From IMG/VR virus record IMGVR_UViG_3300025128_000143, positions 1 to 36,308 of that record: a stretch of DNA of 36,308 nt; one strand, given 5' to 3'. The stretch is from a virus. The position numbers and the translations under genes were made by a program. Below, one piece after another: positions 8,282 to 17,169 of this stretch. How positions within the stretch are numbered: the first letter of the stretch is position 1; each line of letters begins with the position of its first letter. The notes beneath the pieces were generated by a model. It saw nothing but the letters and a program-made list of their open reading frames with translations. It was not told the DNA's origin and did no database searches.

Positions 8282-9745
8282 ATGAACAGGGCTGACATTC
8301 GTCAGGCTGTCTTCGATCAAGTCGATTGGCAGCCTGACACATCCGAAACACTGTTGAGTAGGCTCAATCGATTTATCAATCGGGCCTACCAACAGTTAGC
8401 GTTAGAGGCCCCATACTTCTTCTTTGAAGATAAGGTCTCTTTTGCTACGCAGCCGGATGTAAAAAATGACAAGACTGCTGCTACAGATCTTGTTCGGACC
8501 GAAGCTGGGAATGACCAGTGGGTGCTCACGCGCCCTCGGGGCATTGCCGGTGTTGATAACTGGGCAATAGATGGAACTTGGGACGGTCGTGTAATCGAGG
8601 TCAAAGACCCTTCGGGCCAATGGCATCGGCGCATCGCGCGAGAGTTCTGGGAAGATGTTCCCTCCAACCTACTGTTTGTTTCCTTGGATCGCCCTTGGCC
8701 AAACACAGTAGACATCGACATGGAGTACCGGATTACTACTCCCCGGTATTTCCTTCCGGCTGATGTAATCCAGGTAAACTCGGTACGTCTTTGGGATCCC
8801 ACGCGACGCGCTCCTCTCGCTTTGACTTATGAAGAGGTAGCGGAGCGTTACAGCCTGGACGATATTCAGGGCGCGACGAACGCTTCAGGAACTCCTGTCC
8901 GCGCATTCCGTCAGGGGCATTGGAAGATCCAAGCTCCTACGAAGGCCCCTGAAGTAGAGAAAGCCGGTCCCTGGAGCGGTTCAGATGCCGCTGGGCAGTT
9001 CGACTACTGTTTCACGTATATCTGGGGTAAGCGGGACGCAGAATACGCCTTATCAACAGGCACAAGCGAAGCGCTGTGGGAAAGCTCGCCCTCCCCGATC
9101 AGCAGTAAAATCGAAGCGGCGATAGGTTCAGCCACCTCTTCAGGCACGGGAGTGCGTCTAACGCTGCCCAATATTGATTGGATGCTGAACTTCGACCAGA
9201 CGGCTACTGCTCGTAAAACGCACAGTGGTCTACGCAAACGCATTTACCGCCGTCGTTATACAGCTACAGATCAGCACACAGACAGTGAAACACCTGAAGT
9301 TTTCGAGTTTCTGGCAGAAGTCGATGGTGCCACAACACTCTACGAGGATAACGGCGCTACGCTTGCTGACATCCAGCATCGCTTACGGGCGATTCACGGG
9401 TATCACACACTGCAACTCTCCCCCCTCCCTGATGCTCGGTATGACGTAGATGTTCGTTGTGTGCGCCGTCCCCGAGCACTCGACAATGACTTTGATGTAC
9501 CGAATCTCCATCCAGAAGCGATGGATATTCTAATCTACAAGATTCTCGTCCTTTTCTACGAAGCGATGGGTAACCCCGAGATGTCTGTTCGATCTCAACA
9601 GATGTATGAGGACAGGCGCACAACCCTAAACAATCGGTATGGGTCTTTACCTGATACCTTCAGGAAGCGTCTTGCGCGGGCTTCTGATAGGCTGCCCAGA
9701 TCTACAATGCTGATTGATACATCTGGAGATGGTTATGGATATTGA
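8282..9745 (+). CDS. Head-to-tail adaptor protein with an inserted beta domain
   Basis: A 487-residue protein in the place of the T7 gp11 or P22 gp4 adaptor, which docks under the portal ring. The N-terminus (LLSRLNRFINRAYQQLALEAPY) is the helix pattern common to such adaptors. The C-terminal part (LHPEAMDILIYKILVLFYEAMGN) resembles the helical end that follows the core fold. Between about residues 220 and 370 lies an extra beta-rich section with ESSPSPISS, a GLRKRIYRRR strand and TTLYEDNG. It resembles a fibronectin type III-like insert and looks like a segment in the nozzle protein two genes downstream. Typical adaptors are near 200 residues, so the insertion explains the length. The next gene starts inside its 3' end. 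Confidence 0.72.
   Translation: MNRADIRQAVFDQVDWQPDTSETLLSRLNRFINRAYQQLALEAPYFFFEDKVSFATQPDVKNDKTAATDLVRTEAGNDQWVLTRPRGIAGVDNWAIDGTWDGRVIEVKDPSGQWHRRIAREFWEDVPSNLLFVSLDRPWPNTVDIDMEYRITTPRYFLPADVIQVNSVRLWDPTRRAPLALTYEEVAERYSLDDIQGATNASGTPVRAFRQGHWKIQAPTKAPEVEKAGPWSGSDAAGQFDYCFTYIWGKRDAEYALSTGTSEALWESSPSPISSKIEAAIGSATSSGTGVRLTLPNIDWMLNFDQTATARKTHSGLRKRIYRRRYTATDQHTDSETPEVFEFLAEVDGATTLYEDNGATLADIQHRLRAIHGYHTLQLSPLPDARYDVDVRCVRRPRALDNDFDVPNLHPEAMDILIYKILVLFYEAMGNPEMSVRSQQMYEDRRTTLNNRYGSLPDTFRKRLARASDRLPRSTMLIDTSGDGYGY
9725..9728 (+). promoter_or_regulatory. Ribosome-binding site that sets the start of the gene at 9735
   Basis: GGAG at 9725-9728 lies 6 bases before the ATG at 9735 and inside the end of the adaptor gene. 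It favours that ATG over the in-frame TTG at 9714 and the ATG at 9729. Confidence 0.6.
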
Positions 9746-10058
9746 ATACGATTTGCCTGAAGGCGCACCGATTCCTGGCGCGATGTACTACTGCCACGCT
9801 GCCGACGGTACGCGCGACTTCATCACGGTAATCGCCCTTGAGATTGCCCGAGACGGTCGTCATTGGCGCGCTATTGTTTCAGGCGTCCGGTTTGGTAACG
9901 AGCGTATTACTGATACGGACAATCGCCTTGTCCGAATGAAGTACACGCTTTATTCTGCTCCCAGCCCTTCTGCCGCGTTCGCTGACCTTTCTTCCCAGGC
10001 AAAAGAGGAAGAAGCGCCTAACGCAGCAGACCTGGAGCTTTACGACCAGATCTTGTAG
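9735..10058 (+). CDS. Small virion-associated protein of unknown function between adaptor and nozzle
   Basis: A 107-residue protein. The chosen ATG at 9735 overlaps the adaptor gene by 11 bases and has GGAG at good spacing. The sequence suggests a small beta-rich fold (GAMYYCHAADGTRDFITVIA, HWRAIVSGVRFGNERI), then an acidic helical end (AKEEEAPNAADLELYDQIL). I recognise no family. Its place between adaptor and nozzle genes suggests a role in tail completion, or a small connector, but that is positional inference. The following gene starts 8 bases after its stop behind AGGAG. Confidence 0.65.
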   Translation: MDIEYDLPEGAPIPGAMYYCHAADGTRDFITVIALEIARDGRHWRAIVSGVRFGNERITDTDNRLVRMKYTLYSAPSPSAAFADLSSQAKEEEAPNAADLELYDQIL

Positions 10059-10066
10059 GAGCCACC

Positions 10067-12319
10067 ATGCCCGACGAAAGGAATAGGAACATCGTCGGGC
10101 CGCTGTTCTTACGAACGCAGTCCGATGAGATTCTCGCCCCCGAGAACGTAGCAGAGAAGATCGAAAACTTCGAGATTACTGCTGCGGGAACTCTGCGTTC
10201 TGTAGAGGGGCCGCTTCCCTTTGTTCCGGCCATCCCCCCTGGTCCTGCCAGCAACTCCACGACAACCTCGCCAACGTACCCAAGCTACGGAACGATGCAC
10301 GGCATCTTCCACGCCAAACTGGATGGCGGTGCTCGGGATGTGCTCTTGGTACATAGCGGGGGCGATATTTTAGAGTTCAATGGGAAAGCAGCAGGGACTC
10401 TGGACACCTGGACTACGCTGGTATCTACCTCTTCTGGGCTACTCAATAGAACGCTCCAGGATGACTCTTCTCCGCAGTTTCCCTGCCAGTTTGAGTCTAC
10501 CCCTCGGGGAATCATCATTGTCCCCCAGGGAGGCTCTGAAGCCCTAATGTATGACGGAGATATTCTTCTCCCTCTGGGCTATTCAGGTATACCCCCAGCG
10601 CCCCAAGGATTAGGGCCGGGATCCGGAACCTCTAACGACTCTTCAAGTGTAAATAACACGGGGTATACAGTCGGATACTACCGGATGAACCAATCCGACC
10701 AAACACCGACCTCAAACCTTCAAAGATGTAACGCTTTTGGGGACGGTCGATTAGGCACACTCCAAACGACACCGGGAATGATCGCTCCGAGCGGAACGGG
10801 CGGTACTGCCGATGAAATCCCAAATGCAGGCACCCTTCTTCCAGGCAGCTATCGTTGTGCGGTTCAGTGGATCAACCATTTCGGAGATATATCAGCCCAA
10901 TCTCCCAGATCTAACCCGATTACATGGGAAGCAGAAAACAGTGATGTAGACCCGCTTGTTACAACTGTTCCTGCTCGCCTCACCTCTGTCTTAAAGCAAG
11001 TGCTGTGGAACTCTGTTCCCCAAGGGCCAGACGGGACTAAAGGCCGTATTCTTTCGCGCACGCTCGATGCGCGGAATGCTGAAACTACAGATCTCTTCGT
11101 ACTTACAGGAGACTACGCAGGCTCCACTACAGGCGCTTTCGCCACGATTCCAGATAATATTACTGAAATGTGGGCAGACAACACAGCGGATGGATTATTA
11201 TTCAATAATCCGCGTGAAGTTCTTCCAATGCCGAAGTTCCGACTCTGCCGAGTTGCGATGGGGCGGCTGTGGGTAGCGAACACACGGTCTGATCCAGGCA
11301 TCCTCATCCCCTCTTATCCAGGCATGTGGGGAACGCTTCAGAAGGATGCAGAGATTTTCCCAGATGCTTCTGGGGACGAGATTACAGGTCTTTGGCGTAC
11401 TTCGGGGGGCCTCCTCGCTTTTACCGCGCAAAGTACCTACTATATCGAGCCTGGGTATAGTGGCGATCAACCCTTCCGGTCTTCCACACTACACCCTTCA
11501 ATCGGTTGTGTGGCCCCAAGCTCCATTGCCGAAATGCCGAACGGTTTGATTGTTTGGTTAGGCCGGGATGGCTTCTATGCCTATGACGGCGAGAAGTTTG
11601 CGAAGATTTCCGATGCGATCAAAGAGACTACAGCCCGAATCATAAAGGGACGGGCGAAGCAAGCTACTGCTGCTGTCGATTACGACAAAGGCGAGTACCG
11701 ATGCTGGGTAGCAGTTGATGGCAGCGTAGTTAACAACCTTTGCTTTGTGTTCGACGGTAATGGCTGGAGACAGCGTACCGACGCTAACTTTGCAGGCGTG
11801 TGTACAACCCGCGATCACCGACGCTATATGATTGGCTGTGGGCGGATAACTGATGATGCGGGCACCGCCAGGGATGGCGTATGGCTGTTGGACCATGCGG
11901 TTAAGTCATTCTCAAGCCAGTCCAGAGAGTCTCGCATCGAGACAGTGTGGCTTGCTGGTACACGTTCCGAAAGCCGTAAGAGCGCACTGACCGTGAAACT
12001 ATGGCTTCGAGAGACGCACACAACAGGGACGCTTACCGTAGATGTATACCGAGACTGGCGAAAAGACAGCCCAGAACAGACGGTAACATTTGAGTTGGAC
12101 TCACCTGAAGATAAGCCGTCAGCATGGGACACTGCTCTCTTGGGCAGTGAGGAAGCATATTGGGTCCGAAGACGCCCCTTTTGGAGTCGGAAAGATATCT
12201 CGATTCCCTCGTGTGAAACGTACAAGCTCATCATCAGGTCAAGCAGTCCCATTGAGTTTGTAGGAATGTCTATCGATGAAAGCCCGCGTCCCAACGCGAT
12301 GCGTATGCCAAGGGGATAG
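10067..12319 (+). CDS. Tail nozzle/tail tubular protein (T7 gp12-type position)
   Basis: A 750-residue protein that probably forms the tail nozzle below the adaptor. Several short repeats look like blades of a beta-propeller: RGIIIVPQGGSEALMYDG, GLLAFTAQSTYYIEPG, GLIVWLGRDGFYAYDGEKF and NLCFVFDGNGWRQRTD. This pattern is common in T7 gp12-like and related nozzle proteins. Near residues 250-380 a section with YRCAVQWINHFGDISAQSP and MWADNTADG interrupts the propeller pattern and resembles the insert in the adaptor. The C-terminal 130 residues are beta-rich (SALTVKLWLRE, TLTVDVYRDWRKD). Position after the adaptor and before the ejection proteins matches the T7 layout. The exact family cannot be confirmed by eye. 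Confidence 0.7.
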   Translation: MPDERNRNIVGPLFLRTQSDEILAPENVAEKIENFEITAAGTLRSVEGPLPFVPAIPPGPASNSTTTSPTYPSYGTMHGIFHAKLDGGARDVLLVHSGGDILEFNGKAAGTLDTWTTLVSTSSGLLNRTLQDDSSPQFPCQFESTPRGIIIVPQGGSEALMYDGDILLPLGYSGIPPAPQGLGPGSGTSNDSSSVNNTGYTVGYYRMNQSDQTPTSNLQRCNAFGDGRLGTLQTTPGMIAPSGTGGTADEIPNAGTLLPGSYRCAVQWINHFGDISAQSPRSNPITWEAENSDVDPLVTTVPARLTSVLKQVLWNSVPQGPDGTKGRILSRTLDARNAETTDLFVLTGDYAGSTTGAFATIPDNITEMWADNTADGLLFNNPREVLPMPKFRLCRVAMGRLWVANTRSDPGILIPSYPGMWGTLQKDAEIFPDASGDEITGLWRTSGGLLAFTAQSTYYIEPGYSGDQPFRSSTLHPSIGCVAPSSIAEMPNGLIVWLGRDGFYAYDGEKFAKISDAIKETTARIIKGRAKQATAAVDYDKGEYRCWVAVDGSVVNNLCFVFDGNGWRQRTDANFAGVCTTRDHRRYMIGCGRITDDAGTARDGVWLLDHAVKSFSSQSRESRIETVWLAGTRSESRKSALTVKLWLRETHTTGTLTVDVYRDWRKDSPEQTVTFELDSPEDKPSAWDTALLGSEEAYWVRRRPFWSRKDISIPSCETYKLIIRSSSPIEFVGMSIDESPRPNAMRMPRG

Positions 12320-12321
12320 AA

Positions 12322-12951
12322 ATGGCTTGGAAGTTCCCAAAACGGAAGATTGAGTCAGGAGAACCCACCGGGGTCGAAGACATCAATGAAAACTTCGCTG
12401 AATATTCGCAGGAAAGCGGCTCGATTAACGAGCATAACTTCCGGTCAAATGCGATTAGCTCCAGAACAGAGTTGGCAGCAACAGCCGGTTTTGTGATCAC
12501 ATCTGCGTCCCAGGCAGTAAATCCAAACATTGTGAATGGCTCTTCTGGCCCAGACAACTCGACTGACGGTAATAATGATATTCCAGGGACGACAAACGCG
12601 TGGACTCCTATCGATGATTTGTCTATTACGCTAAAGACAGAAGATTCCCCCCTTTGGGTTCTCGTCTCACTCCAGCATTTTGGATCCGCAGACGTTTCAT
12701 TTGCAATATCAATAGACGGATATGTATTACCGGAAAGCATTATTGGGGGTGTTACTTATGATAACGACCCCGATAGCAATCCGAATAGTGGTGAAAGCCC
12801 ATATGTGCTTGATGCTGTTGTACCCGTGATTGCAGGGACGCATGTAGTGCGGGCTGTCGTAAAGTTTCGGAGTAGAGTGTTTTCTACGGCTACGGGTTCC
12901 TTGAATGCGATCCAAAATCGAGAACTCATTGTCGTCGAGATGAGGAGATAG
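12322..12951 (+). CDS. Virion protein A of a tandem set of three (possible collar or fibre protein)
   Basis: A 209-residue protein starting two bases after the nozzle stop. The N-terminus has the pattern EDINENFAEYSQESGSINEHN, also seen in looser form in the next two genes. The remainder is a beta-sandwich-like sequence (VLVSLQHFGSADVSFAISIDG, AGTHVVRAVVKFRSRVF) ending in a strand NRELIVVEMRR. Such proteins, with a short attachment helix and a compact beta head that often trimerises, are found as collar, whisker or head-fibre components. The order right after the nozzle gene fits attachment near the head-tail junction. The function is inferred from pattern and neighbours. Confidence 0.6.
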   Translation: MAWKFPKRKIESGEPTGVEDINENFAEYSQESGSINEHNFRSNAISSRTELAATAGFVITSASQAVNPNIVNGSSGPDNSTDGNNDIPGTTNAWTPIDDLSITLKTEDSPLWVLVSLQHFGSADVSFAISIDGYVLPESIIGGVTYDNDPDSNPNSGESPYVLDAVVPVIAGTHVVRAVVKFRSRVFSTATGSLNAIQNRELIVVEMRR

Positions 12952-12952
12952 G

Positions 12953-13690
12953 ATGCCCATTACTTACAGCCGAATAAGTAACGGAGACGCCTTCGATGCT
13001 TCATCTCTCAACACCTCGTTTTCAAGTATTGAGACCTCTCTGAATGGGCTTACCCAAGCAGATGTTGCCCCGGAAACGTTTGGAAGGGACCACCTTCCGG
13101 GTTTAGTGGTGGCTGTGCCTACCCCTATCTCCCAGGTAGCGGTAGTCGAATATACAAGAGCGAACGCTGCATATGTAGGGTGGGGGCATACACCCGTTAC
13201 CGATTGGGACACTATAAACACCAACGGTGGAGCAGGTGGAGGCACTGATTTAGAGCTTACAATCAGTGCAGTTGATCCTACAGACTCCAAGTACGGTGGC
13301 GTACTGGTTTTCTTAAATGCTCAAGTACAGGCTTTACGAGATTTTCCCTCTTCTGGGCCCGGAGAACCTCAAAACGAGTTTTTTGGGATCTTCGCTATTC
13401 AAGTGTATGCGGGAAGTTCTTGGTTTCACCTTGCTCGGACTGAACGGTATGTTCGAGGAGACATTCTTACGGGCGCTACTGCGGCTACGCAGAGTCTTCA
13501 AAGCCTGTTCTTCGATATTCCGATTAGGACTTTGATTAGGGCATCCGATGTCTCAAACAACTCGATTACGAAGATTAGAGCAGTATGCGCGATAGCAAAG
13601 CTGGATTCAGCCGGAACAGCAGCAGACCATAAGCTTCAGCTTAAACGCTGTACGTTGTCCGCTATCGCTTTACAGGGGAGTCTTTCCTAA
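12953..13690 (+). CDS. Virion protein B of the tandem set of three
   Basis: A 245-residue protein one base after the previous gene, behind GAGGAG. The N-terminus (DASSLNTSFSSIETSLNGL) has the same Asn/Phe/Ser layout as virion protein A and is followed by an APETFGRDHL linker. The middle and end look like a beta-sandwich (KYGGVLVFLNAQVQAL, SSWFHLARTERYV, KIRAVCAIAKLDSAG), with a final short strand. It probably shares a fold and position on the virion with its two neighbours. I cannot say whether it binds the host. The next gene starts on the last base of its stop (TAATG). Confidence 0.6.
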   Translation: MPITYSRISNGDAFDASSLNTSFSSIETSLNGLTQADVAPETFGRDHLPGLVVAVPTPISQVAVVEYTRANAAYVGWGHTPVTDWDTINTNGGAGGGTDLELTISAVDPTDSKYGGVLVFLNAQVQALRDFPSSGPGEPQNEFFGIFAIQVYAGSSWFHLARTERYVRGDILTGATAATQSLQSLFFDIPIRTLIRASDVSNNSITKIRAVCAIAKLDSAGTAADHKLQLKRCTLSAIALQGSLS

Positions 13691-14379
13691 TGACTACAAT
13701 CACTCTCCCGCATGTTTTTGTCGATGGGTCAATCGCCTCTTCTGACGAAGTTATGGAGAACTTCTACAATCCCGACCTCCCTGGGCAAAGCTTCGAGACG
13801 TTGAATGGGTATCTCGACAACTCCAACCGGGCTTCTGGGTGGGGCGAACTCGACTTCCGCCACATCCGTCAGGGCGCATTCTCTTCAGGAGAGATGGTAG
13901 GTAAGACCGAGCCTATGGATTTTATGGGTGGTACTTTAGCCAGCGCATCTGTCTTTAATCCAGGGTCTGCTTCTTCTGGCGAAGCTTTCCCTGGGGCCTA
14001 TGAGCCGATCAGCGGGGCTTCAATCGAGTTCTACCTTCCTGATGATCCTGCGGCTGTTATCTTTACATGGCAGATCTTCGTAGGATCTGACGCCTCTTTC
14101 ACAGCGGCTGCTGCGGGTACAGCTAAAGTGTTTCTCTACTTCTTGATCGACGGAGTAGCGCAAACCGAGACAAAGCGAGAACTTCCTTTTATGTTCTGCG
14201 ACCACACCTTGAGTGGGGGTGCAGGGGCGTATAATGAGGAAAGACAGCGAGTCTACTCTGGGCACTGCGTCAAAACGAATCTCACTGCGGGCTGGCACTC
14301 GGCAAGCCTTCGGATCTGGTCATCAGCGAATCTGGCCCGTGTTAGGGTCAGAAACATGAAATACATTCGGTTTAAGTAG
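13690..14379 (+). CDS. Virion protein C of the tandem set of three
   Basis: A 229-residue protein overlapping the preceding stop by one base. The N-terminal segment (ASSDEVMENFYNPDLPG, then LDNSNRASG and DFRHIRQGAF) again places a short anchoring section before a beta-rich body. The body contains SIEFYLPDDPAAVIFTWQIFV and KVFLYFLIDGVAQTE, and ends with a strand VRVRNMKYIRF, the arrangement of a jelly-roll or TNF-like head. Like A and B it probably trimerises on the tail or collar. The three proteins are not close copies at residue level, so the relation is by pattern and needs a structural comparison. GTAGGAGG follows for the next gene. Confidence 0.6.
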   Translation: MTTITLPHVFVDGSIASSDEVMENFYNPDLPGQSFETLNGYLDNSNRASGWGELDFRHIRQGAFSSGEMVGKTEPMDFMGGTLASASVFNPGSASSGEAFPGAYEPISGASIEFYLPDDPAAVIFTWQIFVGSDASFTAAAAGTAKVFLYFLIDGVAQTETKRELPFMFCDHTLSGGAGAYNEERQRVYSGHCVKTNLTAGWHSASLRIWSSANLARVRVRNMKYIRFK

Positions 14380-14388
14380 GAGGCGGAA

Positions 14389-14862
14389 ATGGCTTTAGGC
14401 GGTGCAGGCGCTCTTTCGCGCCAAGCGACAAAACGTGAGGGGCAGGCCGTTGCGTCTGGGCAGATCTACGAACAGGCCCAAGCCGATGCCAGAAAGGCCA
14501 GTGAACGCGCTGCCCGTCAGACCGCTGCCCAGGCGCAAGCGCAGATGGGCGCAGTGCAGGCGATGGGAGCGCAGTCCCCAGGCCGAGGCGCTGCACTCGC
14601 ACGACAACTTGGAGGAGCGATTGGTCAAGCCGCAGCAGCGGGGCAGGCTCAAGCGGCTACACAGCAGGCGGGCATTGCAGAGCAGCGTCGTCAGGCTGTC
14701 CAGGCCCAACTGGAACGCCAGCAAGAGCGTAACCGTCAGACCCGCGAGGCTTTGATTAAGGGTACAGTAGGCCTGGCTGCGGGGGCACTTGATCCGTCAG
14801 GCGTATCCGCAAAAGCCTTGAAGGGCGCGCTGGGCCAGTTTGACGATGACGATGACGAATAA
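14389..14862 (+). CDS. Small internal core/ejection protein (T7 gp14-like position)
   Basis: A 157-residue protein dominated by Ala, Gln, Gly and Arg. It begins MALGGAGALSRQATKREGQ, has a long Ala/Gln helix (QTAAQAQAQMGAVQAMGAQ) and Gly-Ala stretches (LGGAIGQAAAAGQAQAATQ), and ends with an acidic DDDDDE tail. This composition is typical of the smallest of the three ejection proteins of short-tailed phages, which enters the outer membrane to help form the DNA channel. The order small-medium-giant with the next two genes matches T7 gp14, gp15 and gp16. There is no enzymatic motif. The ribosome-binding site is strong (GTAGGAGGCGGAAATG). Confidence 0.68.
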   Translation: MALGGAGALSRQATKREGQAVASGQIYEQAQADARKASERAARQTAAQAQAQMGAVQAMGAQSPGRGAALARQLGGAIGQAAAAGQAQAATQQAGIAEQRRQAVQAQLERQQERNRQTREALIKGTVGLAAGALDPSGVSAKALKGALGQFDDDDDE

Positions 14863-14874
14863 AGGAAACGCATA

Positions 14875-17169
14875 ATGGCTTACGAACAGTTTATGGATCA
14901 AGAGATCACCAACGCGGCGGGAACTTCGACAATCAAGCTTAAAAAAGGCGGTATCGCCGAGATTGTTAAGCATGAAGACGAAGATAAGGTTGGAACCGTT
15001 TATGCTCCCGGCGATGACGCCTATGAGTTTATTCGTGAGCAGATTCAAGGCCTTACCAACAACCTTCTTCCAGCCAACCAGCTTGATGGTAACCGGACGT
15101 ATGCCGTTAGTGGCAACTACAGCTACATCGGGAATCCTGACGGAACGGTTGATTGGGTCTCTGGGACCGCCAGAACCCCATCCGGCGCCATACGGAGCGC
15201 TTCTCCTGATAATCCAATAAAAGTCTCGAAAGGGACGGCGGGCTACAATGAGATTGTCGCGGAAAACTTCGGAAGTCCCACCAAACTCCAACAGCAGACC
15301 CAGCCCGCAGTTGATCAAGGTGACTTGAACAAAGCCCTTGGACCCGTTGGAGGGGATGCAGCAGCAGAAGAAGAAGAAGTAGCCGAGGCAACAGGGGTAG
15401 CCGAAGATGGCCGTCCGGGAGCTTTGGTCACCGAGCGGCAACGGGCTCTCGATAAGCTCTTTCGCCAGGCAAGAAGGGGCGAAATATCTGAAAGGGCCGC
15501 TGCGGCTCTTCGCGGTGGGATGATCGCATCGGGCATCGCCGTAGAGACCCAGAGAGAGACTGATACCTCTGATCTAAAGCGCGGCTACATCGATGCTATT
15601 GTCGATTTGCAAGACAAGATGCAAGCGCTTGAGGCCGCAGAGGGTGAACAAGCCGCCAAGCTACACACCGATCTAATGAAGACCGTTGCTACCGTCGTGA
15701 ATGCACGAATGGCGGCGAGCGGTACTGTCAGCGCGGCTAAAGCCAGAACCTTTGGCACTGAAATCGCTCGGCTGGGAAAAGAGCGGGAGAAGCTTGACAA
15801 AGCGTTCAGCATGACTGCATCAGACGATAAAAATCTTGCCGCTAACTATGGTAAAGAAATCCGTAGTGAGATTGTAAACGCTCGGCAACCCGATGCGAAG
15901 CTCGCAGATGTCACACGCCTTTTAACCAACCTGGATAGCCGATTAAAGCAAAGTATAGCCGAAGACAAGATTCGGATTATGCGCCAGTTTGCTATCGATT
16001 CTGGGGTTGAGCTTGATAGTTTTCTCGATAACTATTTAAGGACGGAGGGAGCTAACACAGAAACCGTTAAGAACATCCGACAGTACGTGGTAGAAGCCGA
16101 CGACAAGATAGTGGAAAGCAGCGAGAGCTACCGCGAGCTTCGAGGGCAGGCGGAAGCAATGGCTGATGATATTGATGCGTTGGGCGTTGGAGAGGGGGGC
16201 CAGGTCGCCCGACTTTACGCTTCCCTCCTGGGCATAAAACCAGGAGAAAGCGTAATCTCTTCCCCTGAAGTAGCTGATGAACTCGGGGCTGTGTCGCAGT
16301 CGCTCCAAGACCAGATTGATCAGTTCAATGCAGCTTTAGAGGCAGATCCCACAGGCGTTTCTTCTGCCCAAATCAAAGAAGCCATCATGGGGACTTCCGA
16401 GTTTGAGGCGTTCAAGGAGGCCGTGGACCCGACTGGCCTTCAGGACCCCGACAGGTTGTTCAACCAGTACCGTGGGCAAGTGCGGCGTTTGAGCCGTACC
16501 CAAGAAAAAGCGGCAGGTACTGGCAAAGCCACACGGGAACTCGAAAGAGAGAAGAAGGCAGAGAAGGGCTACGAAACAGAGACCAGAGGACAAGCTCTCC
16601 AGAAGCTCTTCTTCCCGAAGAAGGCCAAACCAGTCGCCACAGCGGAAGGGGTTGAGGAGGTCGCGGAGGCAGAGATAGCACAGGAAACCCCAGGAGCAGA
16701 AGTACCAGCGGAAGAGGCTGTTGTAGATACTTCTACTCCCGCTGCCGCTCCCACGGTGGTTGAAGCGGAATCCCCAACTCCTCGGGCAGAAACGGAACCG
16801 ACTATTGCGACTGGGGCCGAGCAAAGAGTCGATCAAGCGGAGAAACGAGCGGGAGCGATTCGGCGTATTATGGAAGGTACCCGGCGGCGGCTTGCAGACA
16901 TCCTAAAAGGCAAGGATGCAGGCCCCGTACCGCAGAGGTACAGTACCGGAGACCCAGACCGTTTCAAGGGGGCGATAACTGATGAACTTGATCTTATAGG
17001 TATACCAGCGCCGGATCGACCGATGCCGGGGCGTATAAGTAGCGACCTTAACCAAGACTGGCTAAAAGCGCAGAACACCACACCAAGACAGGCGCAAAGG
17101 GAAAGAGAACCCACGACAGCAGAGTTAGAAGCTGCCGCGTTGAGGGGCCCCAGACCCCTGGGGAAGTAG
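14875..17169 (+). CDS. Middle internal core/ejection protein (T7 gp15-like position)
   Basis: A 764-residue protein, close in length to T7 gp15 (about 747). The first 130 residues look beta-rich with Gly/Asn turns (GGIAEIVKHEDEDKVGTVYA, NYSYIGNPDGTVDWVSG). From about residue 190 to 600 it is mostly charged helix with coiled-coil character (DLQDKMQALEAAEGEQAAKL, ARLGKEREKLDKAF). The C-terminal 150 residues are Pro/Glu/Ala-rich and probably flexible. In T7 this protein forms part of the core over the portal and is injected to make the periplasmic tube. I see no lytic transglycosylase signature. Its stop abuts the ATG of the next gene with no spacer. Confidence 0.68.
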   Translation: MAYEQFMDQEITNAAGTSTIKLKKGGIAEIVKHEDEDKVGTVYAPGDDAYEFIREQIQGLTNNLLPANQLDGNRTYAVSGNYSYIGNPDGTVDWVSGTARTPSGAIRSASPDNPIKVSKGTAGYNEIVAENFGSPTKLQQQTQPAVDQGDLNKALGPVGGDAAAEEEEVAEATGVAEDGRPGALVTERQRALDKLFRQARRGEISERAAAALRGGMIASGIAVETQRETDTSDLKRGYIDAIVDLQDKMQALEAAEGEQAAKLHTDLMKTVATVVNARMAASGTVSAAKARTFGTEIARLGKEREKLDKAFSMTASDDKNLAANYGKEIRSEIVNARQPDAKLADVTRLLTNLDSRLKQSIAEDKIRIMRQFAIDSGVELDSFLDNYLRTEGANTETVKNIRQYVVEADDKIVESSESYRELRGQAEAMADDIDALGVGEGGQVARLYASLLGIKPGESVISSPEVADELGAVSQSLQDQIDQFNAALEADPTGVSSAQIKEAIMGTSEFEAFKEAVDPTGLQDPDRLFNQYRGQVRRLSRTQEKAAGTGKATRELEREKKAEKGYETETRGQALQKLFFPKKAKPVATAEGVEEVAEAEIAQETPGAEVPAEEAVVDTSTPAAAPTVVEAESPTPRAETEPTIATGAEQRVDQAEKRAGAIRRIMEGTRRRLADILKGKDAGPVPQRYSTGDPDRFKGAITDELDLIGIPAPDRPMPGRISSDLNQDWLKAQNTTPRQAQREREPTTAELEAAALRGPRPLGK

